Position numbers and translations under genes: made by a program
Shown here: piece after piece, positions 56,977-64,000 of the stretch
How the letters are laid out: the number at the start of each line of letters is the position of its first letter
How positions within the stretch are numbered: the first letter of the stretch is position 1
The notes under the pieces: generated by a model
What the model saw: the letters and a program-made list of their open reading frames with translations, nothing else
Told to the model about the DNA's origin: nothing
Database searches by the model: none
Origin: Lineus longissimus
Lineage: Eukaryota > Nemertea > Pilidiophora > Heteronemertea > Lineidae
Assembly: GCF_910592395.1 (NCBI RefSeq)
Contig: NC_088319.1
Coordinates: 2,730,001 to 2,794,000, forward strand
Length of the DNA: 64,000 nucleotides
Reading direction: 5' to 3'

Positions 56977-57064
56977 CAGGCTGGCCCTGAATTATTTTCC
57001 TTTGGACAATAGAATTCTATTGTGTATCCATTGTGTGAAGGAAAATAATTTTTGGGCCACCCTG
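56977..57064 (+). mobile_element. Tc1/mariner-like MITE, 88 bp, unit G
   Basis: It is the same element and site as in unit C, with TA on both sides. Confidence 0.75.
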
Positions 57065-57840
57065 TATAAAACGTCCTCGGTTTCAGCAGATGTGTCTGGC
57101 ATTTTACCGACGAATGTTTGGGGTCAGCGCTGACTGCAGTCTTAGCGTATTTAATTTGTACACAAATGCATTCGAGATATACATGTACGCACGTGCCATG
57201 CAAAATGCTGCATTTTGACATAACCAGGAGGCCATTGTTTGAGTTTCAAAAAACTCTCAGTTCCGTAAAAAGAGAAAGAGGCCAAATATGATTTGTGACA
57301 CTAATGTATTTTTGAATGCCACTTCAACAATCAAATCGTCATTGATCCATTCCCAAAATATGCCTCTTTCAGAAAATTTCGCGTTCAGGAAGTTTACACA
57401 AATATCGCGAGTAGGTCATGATCGCGAAAACATTCAGCCGCGAAAATCCTTTCCTTTTCAGCAAGAATTCCATGTCATTGTTGCCATAATTGCATTGCAT
57501 CCAGCTACAGGCCCTATTTCGATCGAGGTGATTAAAGAGACTGCGTATATAGTGTACCCTTCGCAATTAGCACGTATCGTAATGACTCCTAAAAACCTCT
57601 AATTCCACACGTCTTGAATAGTGCCCAAGAATCTTTGGTCCCGGGTGCACCCAGTTTGAAATTCGCACCTGTTAAAAACCGGTTGAAAATGGTATGTTTG
57701 TCTTGAATTGAAGCAAATCTGAACATTTGCTCTATTTCCCCCTTAAAATCTTACGAGTTCAGTCAATTCTTCGATATGGAGAGCTATGCTCGACGATATT
57801 CAGATGTGTGTTGCCTTTTTCACCACATAAAATACACTAA

Positions 57841-57930
57841 AAGCCTATAGAATTTGTTCACCTTATAGTATATAGGTTGTCCTTTACAAACCCTATACAG
57901 ATGCTATAACGGTTTAGATTCTATATAGCC
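57841..57930 (+). promoter_or_regulatory. Shortened TATA-rich tract, type-2 form (unit G)
   Basis: Only about 90 bp of the type-1 tract remain (cctatagaattt to ctatatagcc) and several palindromic 8-mers are changed. The same form occurs at 49717-49804 in unit F. Unit C has none of it. Confidence 0.3.
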
Positions 57931-58060
57931 TTTGGACCATTTTCTTTAAAGATTTGCAACAGAGAGTTTTGTCTGTGGCATTAATTTGCGATAACACCAT
58001 CAATATCTTGAGAAAGAAGGTCGTCAAGAATTCTAAATGTTGAGTTCGTAAACCCTGTGA

Positions 58061-58393
58061 ATGCAATTCATGACTAAATGGGAATTATTGCTGGTCCTGA
58101 TCAACATGGACAGAGCTTCAGCAAGTTTAGTGTTTTCCTCATTTCAATTCATGACAATGGACATTGACGGAAATGATAACCATTTAACTTTCGGAATCTT
58201 ACGAGTTCAGTCAATTCTTCGATGTGGTATGGCATGCTCGAATATTCAGATGTGCGATGCCTTTTTCACCACCCCCCAGAACGGACATGACGGCCATGAT
58301 CAAACGGAAACCTGCCATCTTCACAAGGATGCTGCGACCAATTACTGGACTTGTAGAGACGGGAAAACAGGACATCGGCTTTGGAAAAAGCAG
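58061..58393 (+). CDS. Exon 1 of PAN-domain gene, unit G
   Basis: The exon is intact with 111 codons. A lysine enters the signal peptide (MTKWELLLVL), which should still work because the hydrophobic run follows it. DIDGNDNHL lacks the sequons seen in type-1 copies, and ATNYWTCRDG is private or shared with B. The donor is at 58393/58394. Confidence 0.72.
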
Positions 58394-59524
58394 GTAGCCA
58401 ATATTTCGGTTTTTATATTCGCAACCTATTTTGCAATAAAGACATAATTTGCTGTTGTTGCGTGCGCAACCGGTTAGACACTAGGACGGCGTTGCTTGCC
58501 CTACTGACAAGCTCGCACTGGACTGTTTGATATCGGAATTTCGTTAGTCCTAGACTGGTTGCCTACCAGGGCTAAAGAAGCCATATTAAGTATATTTAGT
58601 GTGTTGGGTTTATTTACAGCTAGTATGAATTACTCGTTCTATGGAACGATCTCCATCATCCGCGCATTGCGCCCATAATTCTTAGAACTCAAATTTTCTT
58701 CAACGACGTTAACTGGTCGCCCGAGACTGGAATATGCAACTTTATGCAGCTGTTGAAACAAAAACCTAATTCTCGTGCGAATGCATGGCGTATAGTCAAC
58801 TGAGGAATAAGGTGTACACCTACACTTCAACTTTGAGGGTAAATTATGGTCGTCTGATGATTACTTCGATTCAACTGAACTGGTAAACATTTTTCACAAA
58901 TATATGATAAATTACGTGAAACTGCACAATACTACTTTCAAATTCAGACCGACCTCTGCTTTAGGCGTACCTGTCTATAATGAAGTCGTATTTTAAGTCG
59001 TGCACTGCAATTTGGATAACCACTTCGTTGTAGCCATCTGATGCACTGATCCAATTTGATATCATAAACATTACTGTAAAAATCCAGATGGAATGGCACA
59101 ATGAAAACGTTCGTCGATTAACTGAATATTAGATAACCGTACGTAATTCAATATCGGAGATGAAGTCGGAGTGGGACTCGGAACCGGACAAGGCTCCGAT
59201 TTAGCGGAATCTGCAATAAACATTTGAAAAGTTCCATTAGTATCAATTTGCTGAAACCCCTATATTTATATCGGCTTAGAAAAAAAAGACCCAACCTGTC
59301 TATAATATATACAGGGTATACCAAAGAGGCTGTATCCGCCTATACGTTAATAATGGGTTTATATAAGATGAGCGCATTGCTTATGAAGATTGTCTAATCA
59401 ACAGAGAGAGACAGCCTTCCATCTCTCCCATAATGTAATGTACTAAAACCTAATTTCAACAATTTCATCCACTTCATTTAAAGATGTCATATCTTAACTT
59501 TTAACCGCCACGCCGAACTAGCAG

Positions 59525-60628
59525 AGGGGCACCTATCGGTCGTACCGTGATGTAAGGATCTATGGCCAGTTCCCACAGTGGGCGGCATCGGTATTTTACC
59601 ACACAGGGCTAAGTGTCATAGTCACAATGGCTCGTTTTCATTACTCCTTGAGTCCTTATCGTAACGTCTACGTCTACAGCCAAGATGATATCAGCGGAGA
59701 TTTTAAACTGACGTATCATTTTCATTTTAACGAGCTCACATACATTGCTGGCGAATATGGCAATGATGTCATAGGTGTTCGCACTCGTCAGGGACGGAAA
59801 TCTGTCACTGAAAAGTTTCGAGCATTTCAATTCGATTTGATTGGAAGTAGCAATTGCCGAGAGTTGATTCTACCGTATGGTGAACTTGAGAAAAGCGTCG
59901 GTCCAAAGAATTCGAGGTTCAAATATTTCAAAATGGTTTCATGTGGTGAGAATGTTTTCATGGAGTTGACCTTTCGATGCAAATTTCAGCAGCACAAAAA
60001 CAGGGGAAAAGACATGTTTATGTCTTGGTTAAATTGGTATAAAATAGTAAACATAGGGTTTGTTCTTAAACTTCGGTATGTTAAAAGCCTAAAAGAGATA
60101 AATTACTCTCTTGTGCCTGAAGCCGAAAGTGCTTTATTATCTGATATGGATAACATCATGTTAGAGGATATCCGATGTGATTTGAATGGTTATCTCTATA
60201 AATCATCAGCTAGAACACACTCCATCACCATCTTAGAAAAACCGTACGAGTATAATAAATCCACGTCGATTATCTTACGTGATGATTTTTTCAGAAAATT
60301 GGGAGACTCCGCAATTCTGTCTTTGTTAGGATCATATAATGTCGTCGTTGAGGTTCATCGGGCGAAGTTCGTTACCATATTTTTAAGTAAGCGTCCTAAG
60401 GAGAGCTTTAGGCTGAATCCTAAGAATCACGCTCTATTTCTGTTTAGGTTGCAATTGGGGCCATGCCTGGATGAATCCGAGGTGGAAGCTAAGAATACGT
60501 TATTGATGACCTTACGTCACCATTTTGTCTCCAACCATTGGTTAATAGTCGGTGCGAATGAAAGATTATTTGCCTGGCCCAAATTCGCTACTGGTAAGCA
60601 AATGACCGCAAAGGTATTTACTCTGTAA
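59525..60628 (+). CDS. Exon 2 of PAN-domain gene, unit G
   Basis: The exon has 367 codons plus TAA. It is the only copy with ATG rather than GTG at the MARFHYS position (59627). Other changes are EKFRAF, VFMELTF (shared with F), RGKDMF and LRHHFVSN. The acceptor CAG ends at 59524. Confidence 0.72.
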   Translation, partial: RGTYRSYRDVRIYGQFPQWAASVFYHTGLSVIVTMARFHYSLSPYRNVYVYSQDDISGDFKLTYHFHFNELTYIAGEYGNDVIGVRTRQGRKSVTEKFRAFQFDLIGSSNCRELILPYGELEKSVGPKNSRFKYFKMVSCGENVFMELTFRCKFQQHKNRGKDMFMSWLNWYKIVNIGFVLKLRYVKSLKEINYSLVPEAESALLSDMDNIMLEDIRCDLNGYLYKSSARTHSITILEKPYEYNKSTSIILRDDFFRKLGDSAILSLLGSYNVVVEVHRAKFVTIFLSKRPKESFRLNPKNHALFLFRLQLGPCLDESEVEAKNTLLMTLRHHFVSNHWLIVGANERLFAWPKFATGKQMTAKVFTL

Positions 60629-61449
60629 CAAAGTACTCGGGTGGACTTATATTGTTTATAAAGCTGAGCTGCACGAACAAATCTCACAGTAGCTGATTAA
60701 GAAACTAAGATGAGACGGATACGGCACAGCTATGGATGCAATATTTCTGACTGCTACTATGTCTAATAATTCACTACGTTATCTTTTCGGAATTTGCACA
60801 CTAGAATCTTTGTCTAAATTCTTATATCTACTATATATTATAGTAATGAAACACAGCCTTGGGCAGCCGGTGTCATATTATAGTTGACCAGGTTTAGGAG
60901 CATTGGTTAGGCAAGAGTCTTTAAATAAAAAATTTGAGAGACTCTCAGACTGGTTGAAAGACTCTGGTAAGGCAAATCCCAAGGATACTAAGTAATCTTG
61001 TTCTGAGCAACACCACTATCTTTTAATAAATGTGATGTGGTCACATTCCGGAGTTCAACTCGTGCCATTGGTCAGAACGATATGAAAACACTATGAGCAA
61101 GTCGATGACTCTCATTTGAATGACGGTCGCCGTATTTGAAAGATCATCTTTCAAATGAGAGTATGGAAAGAGTCAGTTCGAACACTAAACTGTTATTGCA
61201 ATACAACGCAATAGTTTGAAATTGAAAGTGAAAGAAAGCGTTATTCGGAGGTTTCAGCTTGCATCTTCTTTTATTGACGGTCATGGCCTCTATGCACCAT
61301 ATAATACAATCCATCAGAATACAATACGGCCGGAGACCTTTTCCAGGGGGACATTTTCCACTTCTACACTGGATTGTGTGACCCAGTTCAATTTTGTCAT
61401 CGATCAATTGAGTTCACCATCGCGTTGCAAAGATATCTGGTCGATCATC

Positions 61450-61645
61450 TTCATCGAATCGGAGTTTACGTCCTCATTTCAAAGATGTCTGGTCGCCGTC
61501 GTCACCGAGTTGGAGTTCATGCTCACGTTCGTGTTTCAACGATCGCTGGTCGAGTGCAGTCACCGAGTCGGAGCTTTTGACCACGTTTCAACGATCTCAG
61601 GTTGATTATCGTCACCGAGTCGGAGTTCATGCAAATTTTTTGATC
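61450..61645 (+). repeat. Degenerate minisatellite, unit G
   Basis: Four imperfect copies of the class-b version. Confidence 0.58.
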
Positions 61646-61924
61646 GTTGTGTTTGTATCTTTTATGTCTATTTTAGACTACTTCTCAATGTTGGCTAGAT
61701 GCATGATTTGCTGTAATGTTATCATTAATCCTGTGGTTCTGGTCATCATTTAATCGCGAGGCTTACAAGCGTCCTGGGATCACTTGATGAGCATGAATAA
61801 TTGGTGAGATAGAAGACATTTGCCAGTAAGTTGAAGTGTGATTTAGATTCGATCGAAGCCTTTCGACGTCCGCGTTCATTCATGTATATATGGTCAGGTC
61901 AGCTAGCGTCTGTTATCTCATGCA

Positions 61925-63420
61925 ATTACTCCATTCCCGATTGAGGGTCCCATGGAATCGCAACGTTTAGCTCCACTCTGCTCATTGTATTTTTCAAAAT
62001 TGTATGGCTTGCGATTCTGTCAGGTCCGGCCAATGGAGACCAGTTTGCCACTGGCAAACTTGTAGACGAGTGCAACCTGCTCGGGGTCGGACAATCGGCG
62101 ACTAAACCGGTATCCCAACCCGAGTCTTTGACTTTGGTGGTGAGGGTGGCCAGACACCCAGATGGAACTAAAACCAATATTCATCTTAAGAGCTGATGAG
62201 CTCATCGTCGAAACCTTGGCCATCTATCGACTCCTTGAGAGGAGATGGGCTCTGCAAGGAGTTACCCAGCCCGTGAATCAACATAGCAAGGAAAACAACG
62301 AAATCCATAGCGGATCGGATGCGTCCCGGGTTATGAACTTTCGCGCCTACCACAAGCCAGGGTGGAGGTGATAAATGTGCAACTGGCATCCAGACACCCA
62401 TAATCTGCCTACGGCGACAGAACATCGTTATCGGAAAATGTCATGTGCGGACCCTGAATGCCAGCTGCGGACAAGGTCGTACAGCTCGAGTATGAACTCC
62501 AGCGGTACAGGTGAAATACTGTTTGTCTGGCTGTGGCCAGGCTCACTGGTACAGGTGAGATGACAAAAGCTGATGGACACAGACCCTTCTTGAGTGGTCA
62601 ACATTCCTAGTGTGCGGATATGGAACGGCAGGCTTGGTTCATAAGGACACGGCTCCAGCAGTTCTAAAATCAACTAATTGGTAGCTCCTATTGCACCAAC
62701 TGTGAAATTACTAAAAACTAACCAATTATTAGTTGTTCCAACTAAAAAGGATAGTAAAACTACCATTAAAATGGTTAAGAATTACCATAGTTAAAACAAC
62801 TAATTTCGCAGTCAGTATAAAAGCAACTACATGTACCGGAGTAGTAAAACATAACTATAATTAGTTACTTTTACTACGTGTATTTAATTTTAAATGGAGT
62901 ACTGACCAGTCTCCAACCGTATGATGACTGTGAGGATCAGCGCAAAACCATTCAACCTGTCAGTTGTCCAGATCTACGCTTCAACAAGCTATGGATCCGA
63001 GGACAGGATGAATGGCTTTTACGACGATTTCATGGCTACTATGCAGTCTCTCCCAAAACAGGACATAATTCTGGTAGTAGGGGGCTGTAACGCAAAAATC
63101 GGCACCGACGCCTAGGACCAATTGAAAGGCAACGTCGGGAGATTGTGCTCAGGATAACAAACAAGAGGGACCTCCGAATAATTGAATTTGCTAGATTCCA
63201 CGAACTCGCCATAGCCAACACCTTCCAGCCTCAAAAACTCAGTCGAAAGACAACCTCTGGCATTCTCCTAGTGGTAGGTAACACACACGACAAGATAGGC
63301 TACATTATGGTTACGAAAAGGTTCATGAGCAGCATCAACATGGCTAAGACCATGATCTATCCAAGAGCAGATGTTGGATTTGACCATGAGCCTGTCCTTT
63401 AAAATGGCGCTTTTACTAAC
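61925..63420 (+). pseudogene. LINE endonuclease relic, unit G (most complete)
   Basis: It includes leader-like sequence and both pieces. It also has a stretch absent elsewhere (63187-63229) encoding ARFHELAIANTFQPQKLSRK, which aligns with the usual middle of the enzyme. The other copies therefore share a deletion of about 40 bp. Several frameshifts and stops remain. Confidence 0.8.
62690..62822 (+). mobile_element. Foldback MITE inside the LINE relic, unit G
   Basis: It is at the same site. The inner hairpin is shortened (attaccatagtt) by loss of ttttgat. Confidence 0.6.
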
Positions 63421-63640
63421 CTCATGACAAGCTACAATCCACGCCCAAGTTGTCCCTTGAGACTGATATTTCTGCTCCAAAGGCTGAATTTCAAATTGTA
63501 ATTGCTTGATAAATGCCAACCCGCTCTAAATTCTTTTTACGTTTAATCATAATTATCATGCCAGTGAACAACTTGATTATAGGTATCTCATAAAATATAA
63601 CCCATACTAGTCCGGCAAGTCAGGAATGCAAACAGGATGA

Positions 63641-64000
63641 TAAAAGTAGGAAACAGGTTAAGAAGTTTCTATGCTATTCCCGATTAAACAACTGATAAAA
63701 TGATAGAGATAATATACTAGTATTTTACCGTCCTTTATTACGAGCTACACTGTACATTCGTAAGAGGATTCTTGCCAGATTCCTAATATAGTTAAGATCT
63801 AAACTAAGAAATCTTGCAACGAAATGTACATGCACTCGTTCACAAAACTGAATGATATCTTTAAAATCTTATACAAATCTTAATTCTGGATTTTGGCCGG
63901 GGAGATCAGAGCCGCGATAATCGATTCCTGTCCCATGCAAGGACCTACGATGACTACCGTAAACATGGTAAACGAGCAATTTTTGTAGCATGCAATCATG
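63641..64000 (+). repeat. Start of tandem unit H (5' type 1-alpha)
   Basis: The last 360 bp repeat the opening of units A and D, including the 'aatatactagtatt' variant that separates alpha from beta copies. It holds no gene, and the array continues past the window. Confidence 0.9.

Larger units (their letters stand above)
55972..63640 (+). repeat. Tandem unit G (5' type 2, 3' class b)
   Basis: This 7.67-kb unit has a type-2 5' flank (55972-58060) with foldback and MITE. The gene is at 58061-60628. The intron deletion is shared with unit B and the 3' flank is class b. It holds the most complete endonuclease relic of the array. The spacer after about 63420 is type 1 and leads into unit H. Confidence 0.9.

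Noticed and set aside
1-64000. CRISPR array or bacterial operon
   Set aside because: Repeats are kilobase-scale units and split retrotransposon repeats. There are no short regular repeat-spacer patterns, and splice sites and eukaryotic elements are present.
1-64000. tRNA or rRNA genes
   Set aside because: I saw no cloverleaf or conserved rRNA core in any spacer on reading. A tRNAscan-SE or Infernal run would settle it.

Overview
The window is metazoan nuclear DNA. Protein-coding stretches are short and interrupted, consensus splice sites and AATAAA signals are present, and the mobile elements are a Ngaro/DIRS-type tyrosine-recombinase retrotransposon, CR1/jockey-like LINE pieces and Tc1/mariner-like MITEs. 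Base composition is AT-rich. An aquatic invertebrate fits best, but I cannot name the species or phylum from sequence alone.

Almost the whole window is one tandem array. Seven complete units (A 1-14945, B 14946-23149, C 23150-29442, D 29443-38882, E 38883-47910, F 47911-55971, G 55972-63640) and the start of an eighth (H, from 63641) lie head to tail on the plus strand. Once younger insertions are removed, a unit is about 6.3-9 kb. Each unit reads, in order: a non-coding 5' flank; a proposed two-exon gene; a 3' flank with a small degenerate minisatellite; a decayed LINE endonuclease, usually split by a foldback element; and a spacer to the next unit.

The proposed gene encodes a secreted protein. 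Exon 1 (111 codons) gives a signal peptide and a PAN/Apple-like cysteine domain and ends at a CAG|GTAGCC donor. A phase-0 intron of 1.13-1.43 kb follows. Exon 2 (367 codons plus stop) encodes a large domain that I do not recognise. Exon 2 is exactly 1104 bp and open in six of seven units, while the intron and flanks differ by many indels. The copy in unit A is broken by a nonsense codon in exon 1 and a 184-bp deletion in exon 2. Every unit also keeps an AATAAA just inside the intron at the end of a 17-codon read-through, which could give a short 128-residue isoform.

The units are mosaics. There are two 5' classes (type 1: A, B, D, E, H; type 2: C, F, G) and two 3' classes (a: A, D, E, F; b: B, C, G), and all four combinations occur. 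Type 1 splits further into alpha (A, D, H) and beta (B, E), so the 5' order is alpha-beta-2, alpha-beta-2-2, alpha. This looks like unequal exchange or gene conversion over a higher-order repeat.

Two younger insertions sit in the array. A 6.95-kb Ngaro element (minus strand, 1731-8685) in unit A has split direct repeats A1 / B1-A2-B2, an SGNH-hydrolase ORF, Gag, RT, RNase H and tyrosine recombinase. Its empty site can be read from units B and E. A 5'-truncated LINE (minus strand, 36151-37369) sits in the minisatellite flank of unit D.
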